Positions 8,153 to 15,739 of a stretch of DNA of 17,688 bases are shown here, piece by piece; the stretch's first letter is position 1; every line of letters begins with the position of its first letter. The DNA is from an uncultured Verrucomicrobiota bacterium. GTDB taxonomy: Bacteria; Verrucomicrobiota; Verrucomicrobiae; Verrucomicrobiales; DEV007. The stretch lies in contig CACJBM010000046.1 in the NCBI GenBank assembly GCA_902591645.1, positions 1 through 17,688 on the forward strand, read 5' to 3'. The notes beneath the pieces are model-generated. The model was given only the letters and a program-made list of their open reading frames with translations, was not told the origin of the DNA and made no database searches. The position numbers were made by a program, and so were the translations under genes.

Positions 8153-8950
8153 ATGCTTACTGACTCACATTGTCATCTCGCCTCGGGAAATTTCTCTTCT
8201 GATCTGGATCAAGTCATCGAACGAGCTGTTACTGCAAAAGTGTCAAGGATGGTGACAATTTCTACTGACCTTGAGGACTCATCGAAGTGCATAGAGATTG
8301 CAAAAAATAATGACTCGGTATCGGCCGCAGTAGGAATTCATCCCTGTTCCGTGACTGAAATTAATAATGATGACTGGATCGAAGAGATCAGAAACATGGC
8401 CGAAAAAGAATCCGTCGCCGCTATCGGGGAAATTGGATTAGATTACTTTCATCCGGCCCCATCCGGTTGGACTGAGAAATCCTATAGGGACCTCCAAGGT
8501 GACTTTTTCCATTCCCAACTAGAACTTGCAGCCGATCTTGGTCTGAATGTTGTAATCCACCACAGAGACAGGGGCGACGAATGCTGGGAGGACATAAACA
8601 AAATAATCGACCCATTTCATGGGAAATTAAGAGCAGTCTTTCACTGCTTCAGCTCATCATGGGAATCCGCAAAGCCGCTAATAGAACAGGGTCACTTAAT
8701 CTCGTTCACTGGAATAGTGACATTCAAGAACGCATCTGAAATTCAAGAGTGCTCAAAATCCTGCCCAGTCAATTCCTTCATGGTCGAGACTGATGCTCCC
8801 TACCTTGCTCCGGTCCCATTCAGAGGCAAGCGTTGCGAACCCTCACACGCAATGGCCACTGCTCAATTCATTGCAGATCTAAGAGAAACATCAATAGAAA
8901 GCCTCTCAGAGAAAACAAGCGAGACAGCAGATTTATTTTTCCGATTCTAA
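8153..8950 (+). CDS. tatD: TatD family metal-dependent deoxyribonuclease
   Basis: 265-residue cytoplasmic metallohydrolase with a TIM-barrel fold. TatD proteins are divalent-metal nucleases acting on DNA (3'-5' exonuclease or AP endonuclease activities have been reported). Metal ligands are visible: His6 and His8 (DSHCHL), Glu93 (GEIGLDY), His136 (VIHHRD), His164 (FHCF) and Asp214 (ETDAPYLAP). Length matches the family (about 255-265). The start ATG at 8153 gives the canonical MLTDSHCHL N terminus; the ATG at 8143 is out of frame. It follows fabH by 29 bases and probably belongs to the same transcript. TatD, YcfH and YjjV paralogues cannot be separated with certainty here. Confidence 0.92.
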   Translation: MLTDSHCHLASGNFSSDLDQVIERAVTAKVSRMVTISTDLEDSSKCIEIAKNNDSVSAAVGIHPCSVTEINNDDWIEEIRNMAEKESVAAIGEIGLDYFHPAPSGWTEKSYRDLQGDFFHSQLELAADLGLNVVIHHRDRGDECWEDINKIIDPFHGKLRAVFHCFSSSWESAKPLIEQGHLISFTGIVTFKNASEIQECSKSCPVNSFMVETDAPYLAPVPFRGKRCEPSHAMATAQFIADLRETSIESLSEKTSETADLFFRF

Positions 8951-8959
8951 GAGGCCCCA

Positions 8960-10312
8960 TCAGGACCGTTCCGGGCCCCCGAGCAGTAAATTCTCCCCTT
9001 CACTCCTAGCGACGATCACGGCCCCGCAAGAATCACTAAAAACATTCACGCTTGTCCTGCACATATCGAGAATCCTATCCACTGCATAAATTGCTCCGAT
9101 TGCTGCAAAGGCTCCCTCCAATTTTGCATCAGCGACTACTACATTCTGCAGAATAATCACAATAGCAACTAAGCTCGCTGAAGGAACTCCTGCTACCCCT
9201 ACACTTGTAAGAAGAGCCAGAACAACAATCGAAAATTGAGCAGAAAAATCCAACGTTATTCCCATGACCTGAGCTATAAACAGGACCGCAACGCATTCGT
9301 ACAAAGCAGTACCATCCATATTTACAGTAGCACCCAAAGGAAGAACAAAACTTGAGACTCGCTTTGAGACTCCTGCATTCTGCTGAAGGCACTTCAACGT
9401 AACTGGGAGAGTTGCAGAAGAAGACGCCGTTGAAAATGAAGTAAGCAGGGCCTCTTTCATGGCAGAGAAATGATTAATAGGATTCACTTTTGCCAACAAA
9501 AGAAGCATCAGAGGAAGAACAATAAAAAAGTGTATTCCTAGCGCTAGAATTACCGAAAACATGTACTTGCTCATAGAGAACAAGAAAGAAGGACCTGTCT
9601 GGGAAATGGTCCAACCCATCAGACCAAAGACTCCAAGAGGCGCCAGCTTCATGATCCATCCTGTTATTTTAATCATGAGTTCATTGACCCCTACGATCAG
9701 GTCAGTGAGAGTCTCTACTGCCGGCCCTTGCAAAGACAAGAGACCGAATGCTGTGATTATACTAATGAATATTAGAGAGAGCATGGATCCATTATCTGAA
9801 GCTGATTGAAAAACATTTTCAGGAATCATTCTCTCAACCAAAGAACCCACAACCCCGAGAGGATGGGGCTCATCCTGAAGCCCAGTCGCATCTTTCCCGA
9901 CCGATGCTCCTTTCTTCTCAAATTCCTTACTGTTCTCACTCATGAACTTCACTAGTTCAGGATTTGGTTGACCATTAACGAGTCCAGGCTTCATCAGATT
10001 AACTATCGAAAGACCAATCAAAATAGCCACAGAGCTCGTAAGCATATAATATCCCAACGTCTTTAGTCCTAGTCGCCCAAATCCCCCTGACTTCTTCCTC
10101 CCCGCAATCCCTGCCACTATAGAAGAGAATATTAGAGGAACGATCACCATCTTCAGGAGCCCTATAAAAACCGTATTGCCAAGGAACTTCAGTGTGCCAA
10201 CATAGACAGTCTCCTTTGCATCCAAACCAAACTCACGCTGAATTAGGGTCCCTGCAATAACGCCAAAAAGAAGAGCTATTAAAATCTGCCAGTGCAACTT
10301 TAACTTGAACAT
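8960..10312 (-). CDS. Dicarboxylate/amino acid:cation symporter (DAACS family)
   Basis: Inner-membrane secondary transporter of the GltP/DctA/Glt(Ph) family, 450 residues with many hydrophobic helices. The serine-rich hairpin ASSSATLPVT is at 296-305 and the cation site NMDGTALYE at 331-339. TM8 conserves the Glt(Ph) binding residues: Asp412, Asp416, Arg419, Asn423 and Asp427 match Asp390, Asp394, Arg397, Asn401 and Asp405. The Arg points to an acidic substrate such as glutamate, aspartate or a C4-dicarboxylate. The loop between early helices (about 107-165) is long and charged compared with the archaeal model. The gene ends 9 bases from tatD (convergent) and is divergent from gltX. Whether Na+ or H+ drives it cannot be read from sequence. 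Confidence 0.93.
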   Translation of the reverse strand: MFKLKLHWQILIALLFGVIAGTLIQREFGLDAKETVYVGTLKFLGNTVFIGLLKMVIVPLIFSSIVAGIAGRKKSGGFGRLGLKTLGYYMLTSSVAILIGLSIVNLMKPGLVNGQPNPELVKFMSENSKEFEKKGASVGKDATGLQDEPHPLGVVGSLVERMIPENVFQSASDNGSMLSLIFISIITAFGLLSLQGPAVETLTDLIVGVNELMIKITGWIMKLAPLGVFGLMGWTISQTGPSFLFSMSKYMFSVILALGIHFFIVLPLMLLLLAKVNPINHFSAMKEALLTSFSTASSSATLPVTLKCLQQNAGVSKRVSSFVLPLGATVNMDGTALYECVAVLFIAQVMGITLDFSAQFSIVVLALLTSVGVAGVPSASLVAIVIILQNVVVADAKLEGAFAAIGAIYAVDRILDMCRTSVNVFSDSCGAVIVARSEGENLLLGGPERS

Positions 10313-10361
10313 GACTCATACCATAACTCTGCCTGAGTAAGACTCAAAAGAAGAAAACTTA

Positions 10362-10375
10362 TGTTTATTTAAACA
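10362..10375. promoter_or_regulatory. Palindrome in the symporter-gltX divergent region, possible operator
   Basis: TGTTTA-TT-TAAACA is a perfect 6-base dyad, about 50 bases from each start codon in the 113-base divergent gap. The position suits an operator or promoter element for one or both genes. TTGACC at 10383 and a small hairpin GATGCT-GAT-AGCATC at 10395-10409 lie nearby in the gltX leader. No regulator gene is adjacent. Confidence 0.3.
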
Positions 10376-10425
10376 GTTCCTTTTGACCTGAGCCGATGCT
10401 GATAGCATCATGACAACAATCAAAA

Positions 10426-11775
10426 ATGGAATCTTCTAAAGTCAGAACAAGATTTGCCCCTTCCCCTACAGGATATCTTCATGTTGGAGGGGCCCGCACT
10501 GCATTATTTAATTGGCTTTTCGCCAAGCACAATGATGGAGAGTTCATTCTTCGGATAGAGGACACTGATCATGAACGGAACACAGAAGAATCATGCGCTG
10601 AAATATTAAATGGCTTGAAATGGCTCAATCTGGACTGGGACGAAGGCCCAGGAAAAGAAAGCAGCAATGGACCCTTCTATCAGAGCCAGCGCCAAAGCAT
10701 TTATGAGGAACACCTCAAGAAATTAGAAAGATCCGATCTGGTATATGAAGACAATGGAGCAGTCCGCTTCAAGGTGCCAAGTTCCGACATTGGATTTCAT
10801 GACGAAATTTGTGGGCCTCAGAATATTAATTTAAGCATGACAGGCAATCGTGCCTGGGACAAAGAAAAGGGAATAGAAATTGAATCGAATCCGGATTTCA
10901 TAATACGAAGACCTGATGGAACCTTCTTATTTCATTTCGTCAACGTCATTGATGACATTGAAATGAATATCTCGCATGTCCTGAGAGGGGAAGATCATCT
11001 GTCCAATACTCCAAAGCATATCGCTCTGTTTAACGCCTTAAATTTCCCCGTCCCAGTCTTTGCACACATTCCCCTGATCCTTAATGAAGACGGTTCTAAG
11101 ATGAGCAAAAGGGACGCCGGAGCCGGAATCGAATGGTACAAAAATGAAGGATTCTTAGCAGAGTCCGTGACAAATTACATTGCACTACTTGGCTGGTCTC
11201 CAAAAGACAATAGAGAAAAATTAACTACGAGTGAAATAATTGAACTGTTCGACTTTGATCACTTAAACAAAAGCAATTCACGTTTTGATCTGGATAAATG
11301 CAAATGGCTTAACGGGCAATACATCAGCGATCTGACTGAAGAAAAATATCTCGAAAAGGCCCTCCCCTTCTCAAGTAATGCAACGGATCAGGTCATCTCA
11401 TTAACTCAACCGAGAGTCCAGCACCTCTCAGAAATAGAAAAAATACTAGAGCCAATTTTAAATGACACGCACCCCACAGACCACGACGCATCTCTAAAGA
11501 TTTCAACTGATCCAGAAACTGGTGAAAGAATCAAGGAACTAAGCAGCGTCCTTGAATCTCTCGATACTTGGACCGCTGAAAATATAAAGACGACAATCAA
11601 AAATTTTGCGGACACAAAACAGATCAAAATGGGAGCTCTGATGTTTCCTCTACGCGTTTGCGCTACTGGGGTCGGGCAAGGAACTGACCTTATGCCTACT
11701 CTAGAAGCGATTGGAAGAGTCTCAACGGTTGCAAGAATCAAAGAAAGGGTCGATAAAATCTATACTGATAATTAA
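10426..11775 (+). CDS. gltX: Glutamyl-tRNA synthetase
   Basis: Charges tRNA-Glu with glutamate in the cytoplasm. Class I signature motifs are clear: PSPTGYLHVGG (13-22, HIGH box) and KMSKR (225-229, KMSKS box), with RGEDHLSNTPKH between and the C-terminal helical anticodon-binding region after. The protein is 449 residues, against 471 in E. coli. The region after VYED (106-109) runs directly into GAVRF. It lacks the roughly 40-residue insert that carries the zinc-binding cysteines in E. coli GluRS. A stretch at about 131-159 before DFIIRRPDG is longer than usual. The reading frame is unbroken, so this looks like a lineage form. I cannot tell whether it also charges tRNA-Gln. aroE begins 4 bases after the stop. 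Confidence 0.95.
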   Translation: MESSKVRTRFAPSPTGYLHVGGARTALFNWLFAKHNDGEFILRIEDTDHERNTEESCAEILNGLKWLNLDWDEGPGKESSNGPFYQSQRQSIYEEHLKKLERSDLVYEDNGAVRFKVPSSDIGFHDEICGPQNINLSMTGNRAWDKEKGIEIESNPDFIIRRPDGTFLFHFVNVIDDIEMNISHVLRGEDHLSNTPKHIALFNALNFPVPVFAHIPLILNEDGSKMSKRDAGAGIEWYKNEGFLAESVTNYIALLGWSPKDNREKLTTSEIIELFDFDHLNKSNSRFDLDKCKWLNGQYISDLTEEKYLEKALPFSSNATDQVISLTQPRVQHLSEIEKILEPILNDTHPTDHDASLKISTDPETGERIKELSSVLESLDTWTAENIKTTIKNFADTKQIKMGALMFPLRVCATGVGQGTDLMPTLEAIGRVSTVARIKERVDKIYTDN

Positions 11776-11779
11776 TTCT

Positions 11780-12721
11780 ATGAACGATTCAGAGAAAACA
11801 TTTACCGTTAGTGACCTCAAAAATTGGGCAACCATAAATGACCAATTTGATGTTCCGGCATTACTATCTGTTTTCGGAAACCCTGTCGAACACTCATTGT
11901 CTCCACAACTTCATAACCCGGCATTAAATTTCTGCGGCATAAAGTCTCAATACGTAAAAATAAAAGTTCCAGAGGCTCAATTTTCAGAAGCCTTAAACTT
12001 AATTAAGGAGAACGGATTCTATGGAACGAACTGCACTGTCCCTTTGAAGTTCGAAGCCATTAACGCATGCGACATTGTTGACGATTCGGCCCGCAGAATG
12101 GGAGCCGTAAACACGGTCCGCTTCGAGAACGGAAAGTCCTTAGGAAGTAACAGTGACGGGCCGGGTCTGGTCCGTGCAATACGGGAAGAATTTTCAATCG
12201 ATTTAGGCGATTTGAGAGTAATGATCCTCGGAGCCGGAGGCGGTGCCGGACGCGCTGTTGCCATCCAATGCGCAATTGAAGAGGTGGAGAGGTTAGTCCT
12301 TGTCAACCGAACAGAAGAAAAGGTCAGGCCCGTGTATGATGAAGTCGCAAAGGACCTGAAGGAAAAACATATTCATTCCTCCTCATCTCGCTTAAAGATG
12401 ATAGGATGGTCCAAAACTGAACTCGAAGAGGAACTCGGAGACATTGATCTCATCATTAATGCCAGCTCACTCGGCATGAAGAACTCTGACCCTGAACTCA
12501 TCCCTGCCGGCTTATTGCAACCACACCATCTCGTATACGATATGGTATATAGCCCCAGAAAAACAAAATTAATAAGGAACGCCACATCGACTGGGGCCCG
12601 GTCCGCTAACGGGATTTCTATGCTCCTTCATCAAGGCGCCATCTCATTTGAGACTTGGTTCAATCGTGAAGCTCCTATTAATGAAATGCGCAAGGGCCTC
12701 AATGACGCACTTAAGGATTAA
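11780..12721 (+). CDS. aroE: Shikimate dehydrogenase (NADP+)
   Basis: Reduces 3-dehydroshikimate to shikimate with NADPH in aromatic amino acid synthesis, cytoplasmic. Substrate-binding residues are visible: SLSP (39-42), the catalytic Lys90 in TVPLK, Asn111 in AVNTV and Asp126 in SNSDGPG. The NADP-binding loop GAGGGAGRA is at 151-159, followed by VNRT (175-178), which recognises the adenine-ribose phosphate. The protein has 313 residues with a roughly 30-residue N-terminal extension before the VFGNPVEHSLSP where E. coli AroE begins. I chose the ATG at 11780; the frame extends further upstream, but only into the gltX coding end. The 4-base gap to gltX suggests cotranscription and perhaps translational coupling. 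Confidence 0.94.
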   Translation: MNDSEKTFTVSDLKNWATINDQFDVPALLSVFGNPVEHSLSPQLHNPALNFCGIKSQYVKIKVPEAQFSEALNLIKENGFYGTNCTVPLKFEAINACDIVDDSARRMGAVNTVRFENGKSLGSNSDGPGLVRAIREEFSIDLGDLRVMILGAGGGAGRAVAIQCAIEEVERLVLVNRTEEKVRPVYDEVAKDLKEKHIHSSSSRLKMIGWSKTELEEELGDIDLIINASSLGMKNSDPELIPAGLLQPHHLVYDMVYSPRKTKLIRNATSTGARSANGISMLLHQGAISFETWFNREAPINEMRKGLNDALKD

Positions 12722-12750
12722 TTGATTTTATATCACATAAAGAACCTGCA

Positions 12751-13134
12751 ATGAAAAACATCAACGCACAAAATGCCCCAAAAGCGATAGGGCCATACTC
12801 TCACGCCGTTAGGACCGGGAACCTACTAATAACTTCCGGCCAGATCCCCATAGATCCATCAACTGGTTCACTAGTCGCTGATCAGATCGAAGATCAAACT
12901 AACCAAGTCATGGCGAACCTTAAAGCCATCCTTGAGAATGAAGGACTCTCACTAATGAATGTTGTAAAAACAACCGTATTTTTAAAGGATATGTCAGAAT
13001 TTGCACAATTTAATAGTGTATATGAAAAGCATTTTGAATCACATAAACCTGCGAGGTCCACGGTCCAAGTATCATGCTTGCCCCTCGATTGCAGGATTGA
13101 AATTGAAGCGATCGCAGAAATTGAAGCTCCTTAA
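12751..13134 (+). CDS. ridA: RidA family reactive intermediate deaminase
   Basis: 127-residue member of the RidA/YjgF/UK114 family, trimeric cytoplasmic enzymes that hydrolyse reactive 2-aminoacrylate and related enamines/imines made by PLP enzymes. AIGPYSHAV (12-20) and LLITSGQIPIDP (25-36) are hallmarks. Arg102 in ARSTVQV is the conserved substrate carboxylate-binding Arg. Glu119 lies in the conserved IEIEAIA end. All expected residues of an active RidA are present. It follows aroE by 29 bases on the same strand. Next comes mnmA in the opposite direction with only 12 bases between the stops. Confidence 0.94.
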   Translation: MKNINAQNAPKAIGPYSHAVRTGNLLITSGQIPIDPSTGSLVADQIEDQTNQVMANLKAILENEGLSLMNVVKTTVFLKDMSEFAQFNSVYEKHFESHKPARSTVQVSCLPLDCRIEIEAIAEIEAP

Positions 13135-13146
13135 ATTATTAGAGAC

Positions 13147-14238
13147 TCATTTTGTGTAGTCGACAGATTCAAAGATACCGCCTCCTAATAATACATCCTC
13201 AGAGTAAAACGCACACACCTGACCGGGTGTAATTGCTCGCTGAGGCTGTTCGAAGATCAAATCGATCGATTTATCATCTTCTCCCCTATAATCAAAAGAG
13301 ACAGGCACTGCTGGTGTTCTGTATCTCGGTTGAGCTAATATTTTTTCTCCATTCACTGGTTTCCTGTTAACGAAAGACAAACTTCCAATGCTGCATCTTG
13401 AAGCATAAAGGTAAGGTGTGTCCTCTCGATCAAAGCCCACAATCAATTCGTTCTCCTCTGCACTCTTCCCCACTACGACATAGGCCTCGCAGTAAGTGTT
13501 CGACGGGACGCCTATCCCTCTGCGCTGACCCAGAGTGTATAAATGTAAACCACGGTGCTCTCCGAGGACCTCCCCATCAAGACTCACGATTGAACCAGGA
13601 CTATCCTTAACGTAATTTTGTAAAAAATCAGACATCTTCACCTCACCAATAAAACAAATGCCCTGACTGTCTTTTTTCTTCGCATTTGGAAGTCCTAGTT
13701 GATCTGCTTGGTCGCGGAGCTCGGGTTTGAGTAAGTGTCCAATCGGGAAAAGAGCATGAAGGACCTGATCCTGATTCAACAGAGCTAGAAAATATGTCTG
13801 ATTCTTATTAGGGTCAGTCCCGCAAAGAATATCACGAGTCCCGTCATCATTTGATCTGATCCTCGCATAATGACCAGTGGCCACGGCCTCGAAACCTTCG
13901 GCCCTAGCATAATCAAGAAACACCCCAAATTTCATTTCACGATTACACATCACATCTGGGTTAGGCGTGATCCCAGACTGATACCCTTCTAATAAATATT
14001 TTACGATTCTTTGGCGGTACTCATCCATCATATTCACTACCCGAAAATCAATTCCTAGATGGTCCGCGACTGCTCGAGCGTCCACAATGTCCTGTTGCCA
14101 AGGACAGTCCCCAATAATATTTTCCTCATTAATCCAATTCTTCATGTACGCCCCAACCACTTCATGCCCTTCACCAATTAACTGGGCAGCAGCTACGCTG
14201 CTGTCCACTCCTCCTGACATGGCTACCAAAACTCGCAT
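13147..14238 (-). CDS. mnmA: tRNA-specific 2-thiouridylase MnmA
   Basis: Adds sulfur to C2 of the wobble uridine (U34) of tRNA-Lys, -Glu and -Gln, using ATP and a persulfide relay, in the cytoplasm. The N-terminal PP-loop MSGGVDSS is at 7-14. NPDVMCN places the first catalytic cysteine at 98 and GICFIGE the second (persulfide) at 195. A central domain and C-terminal beta barrel (RAITPGQVCAFY) follow. 363 residues is normal. The start is the ATG at 14238. A GGAGGAG lies about 12 bases upstream, further than optimal. GluRS, encoded nearby, charges one of its tRNA substrates, but the genes are not in one operon. Confidence 0.96.
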   Translation of the reverse strand: MRVLVAMSGGVDSSVAAAQLIGEGHEVVGAYMKNWINEENIIGDCPWQQDIVDARAVADHLGIDFRVVNMMDEYRQRIVKYLLEGYQSGITPNPDVMCNREMKFGVFLDYARAEGFEAVATGHYARIRSNDDGTRDILCGTDPNKNQTYFLALLNQDQVLHALFPIGHLLKPELRDQADQLGLPNAKKKDSQGICFIGEVKMSDFLQNYVKDSPGSIVSLDGEVLGEHRGLHLYTLGQRRGIGVPSNTYCEAYVVVGKSAEENELIVGFDREDTPYLYASRCSIGSLSFVNRKPVNGEKILAQPRYRTPAVPVSFDYRGEDDKSIDLIFEQPQRAITPGQVCAFYSEDVLLGGGIFESVDYTK

Positions 14239-14320
14239 TAATAAAATAGTCTCCTCCCTAAGTTAAAAGGTTCAAGTGGACGATTCTTGAAATCGACTAT
14301 ACTTGATACCAGTACACTCA

Positions 14321-15022
14321 ATGAGCACAGAAGAAATAATTATAAAGGACAATGAACGAAAGGGAAGTAATTCCCCAAAATTGGGCTGTGTCATCATGTG
14401 TCTCCTACTCGCCTTCATGACAGGAATAGTCATACAAATCATAGTGAGTGGAGCGAGGCACCTAGAAGAATTGGTTCCTTACAGCAACACCGAACCCCTT
14501 GACATACCTGAAGAGCAGGGAACAGAAGCTGAACTTAATAGCATAAGATCAAAAATAAAAACATTCGATCAGCAGATAAATTCCGATTCATCTGAAATGA
14601 CTGAGCTGAGTCTATCAGTCAAAGATATCAATATACTTATCGCAAACGATAAGTATCTATCGGACCTACGAAAAGAGTACTTCTTTAAAGGAATCAAAAC
14701 TGACGGAACCATCACTGCGCTATGTTCAAGAAAAATGCGTAAGTTCCTTCCTTGGCAAGAAAGGAAATATTGGAACGGCGAGATGACTCTAAAATTAGAA
14801 GTGTTAAATGGAGCAGTATTCCTTCGCGTCATTAATTTTAAATCAATCAACGGCTCATCAATGCCCGAGAATTTATTACAAAAATGGCAGACCCAGGATC
14901 AACTTGAAATGTATAAAAATGATGATCACTTCGCAGATTCTTTGAAAAAAATAAACAGTGTTAAGTTTGCCGAAGATTCAATCACCTTGAGCACAAAGAA
15001 AACTACCCAATCTGACAAATAG
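14321..15022 (+). CDS. Single-pass membrane protein of unknown function
   Basis: Not recognised. 233 residues from the ATG at 14321; the frame extends only 6 codons further, to a TTG at 14303 (MIPVHS), which I reject. A short charged N terminus is followed by one strongly hydrophobic helix at about 21-43, with no clear signal peptidase site, so it is probably anchored with the C-terminal part outside the cytoplasm. The soluble part starts with a polar linker (50-95). A domain that looks beta-rich follows: SLSVKDINILIAND (97-110), a WNGEMTLKLEVL strand pair (151-162) and NFKSINGSSMPENLL (172-186). The layout recalls anchored lipid-binding-like or LEA-like domains, but I see no decisive motif. 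It is transcribed divergently from mnmA and ends 12 bases from nth, which converges on it. A TATACT hexamer at 14298-14303 may be its -10 box. Confidence 0.72.
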   Translation: MSTEEIIIKDNERKGSNSPKLGCVIMCLLLAFMTGIVIQIIVSGARHLEELVPYSNTEPLDIPEEQGTEAELNSIRSKIKTFDQQINSDSSEMTELSLSVKDINILIANDKYLSDLRKEYFFKGIKTDGTITALCSRKMRKFLPWQERKYWNGEMTLKLEVLNGAVFLRVINFKSINGSSMPENLLQKWQTQDQLEMYKNDDHFADSLKKINSVKFAEDSITLSTKKTTQSDK

Positions 15023-15034
15023 AACGAAGGAAAA

Positions 15035-15688
15035 TTAGGCGCGGTTCGTCTTCTTTGGTCTCTTGCGGTCCGGATAAAGGGACCTGCATATATCACAGAC
15101 CCTGCCGTCGCATCCCCTTGCAGTGCAATATTCTCGGCCATAAAATATTATCTGGAGGTGCAATTTGTTCCAATTCTTCTCTGGAAAGAGTCTCTTAAGA
15201 TCCTTCTCTGTCTGGGTAACATTCTTCCCACTACTAAGGCCCCATCTCTGAGCCAAACGGTGAATATGAGTATCGACAGGAAATGCAGGAAACCCGAAAG
15301 CTTGCGACATTACAACTGATGCCGTCTTGTGCCCGACCCCTGGCAAGGTCTCAAGCTCTTCGAAGGTCCGAGGAACTTCGCCCCCGTGTTGCTCATGAAG
15401 GATCTTAGACAAGGATCTTATCGCTTTAGCTTTTTGAGGAGAGAGTCCACAAGGTCGTATGATTTTCTGAATGCTTGAAACGGTCATTTTAGCCATTGAG
15501 GAAGGAGTGTCCGCCTCAGAAAATAAGGACGGGGTAACCTTATTCACTCTTTCATCAGTGCACTGAGCTGAGAGTAACACTGAAACCAATAACGTATAAT
15601 GACTATAATGATCAAGAGGGATAGGAGTCTTTGGATAAAGAGAGTCTAATCTCTGAAGCACAAATTCCGCGCGTTCCTTCTTAGTCAT
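15035..15688 (-). CDS. nth: Endonuclease III (Nth)
   Basis: DNA glycosylase/AP lyase for oxidised pyrimidines in base excision repair, cytoplasmic. 217 residues, normal length (E. coli 211). The helix-hairpin-helix LPGVGHKTA is at 115-123, with catalytic Lys121. FPVDTHIHRLAQRWG carries the catalytic Asp139. The C terminus has four cysteines at 188, 193, 198 and 201, so a 4Fe-4S cluster is likely. The spacing is CX4CX4CX2C rather than the classical CX6CX2CX5C, and a short basic tail follows. The start ATG at 15688 gives MTKKERAEFVLQRL, matching the family. A TATAAT-like -10 lies upstream, inside the end of the 3D-domain gene. Confidence 0.93.
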   Translation of the reverse strand: MTKKERAEFVLQRLDSLYPKTPIPLDHYSHYTLLVSVLLSAQCTDERVNKVTPSLFSEADTPSSMAKMTVSSIQKIIRPCGLSPQKAKAIRSLSKILHEQHGGEVPRTFEELETLPGVGHKTASVVMSQAFGFPAFPVDTHIHRLAQRWGLSSGKNVTQTEKDLKRLFPEKNWNKLHLQIIFYGREYCTARGCDGRVCDICRSLYPDRKRPKKTNRA

Positions 15689-15732
15689 ATTGAGAGAACG
15701 TTAATCATCTAAAATCATGAACCCGAACAGTT

Positions 15733-15738
15733 ATTATA
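15733..15738 (-). promoter_or_regulatory. Possible -10 box for nth
   Basis: Read on the minus strand this is TATAAT, about 45 bases upstream of the nth ATG and at or just before the stop of the 3D-domain gene. No good -35 lies at the right distance. It suggests nth can be transcribed separately from the upstream gene. Confidence 0.3.
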
Positions 15739-15739
15739 T

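Noticed and set aside
8951..8990. G+C-rich sequence between tatD and the symporter as a terminator
   Set aside because: GGCCC/GGGCC and CGGG/CCCG pairings are short, there is no T tract, and most of the sequence codes for the end of the symporter.
11711..11779. Upstream extension of the aroE frame over the end of gltX
   Set aside because: It lies inside gltX coding sequence and adds residues with no AroE similarity. The ATG at 11780 sits 4 bases after the gltX stop.
14303..14320. TTG start six codons upstream of the unknown membrane protein
   Set aside because: No ribosome binding site supports it, and it overlaps the TATACT hexamer that may be the promoter -10. The ATG at 14321 is simpler.
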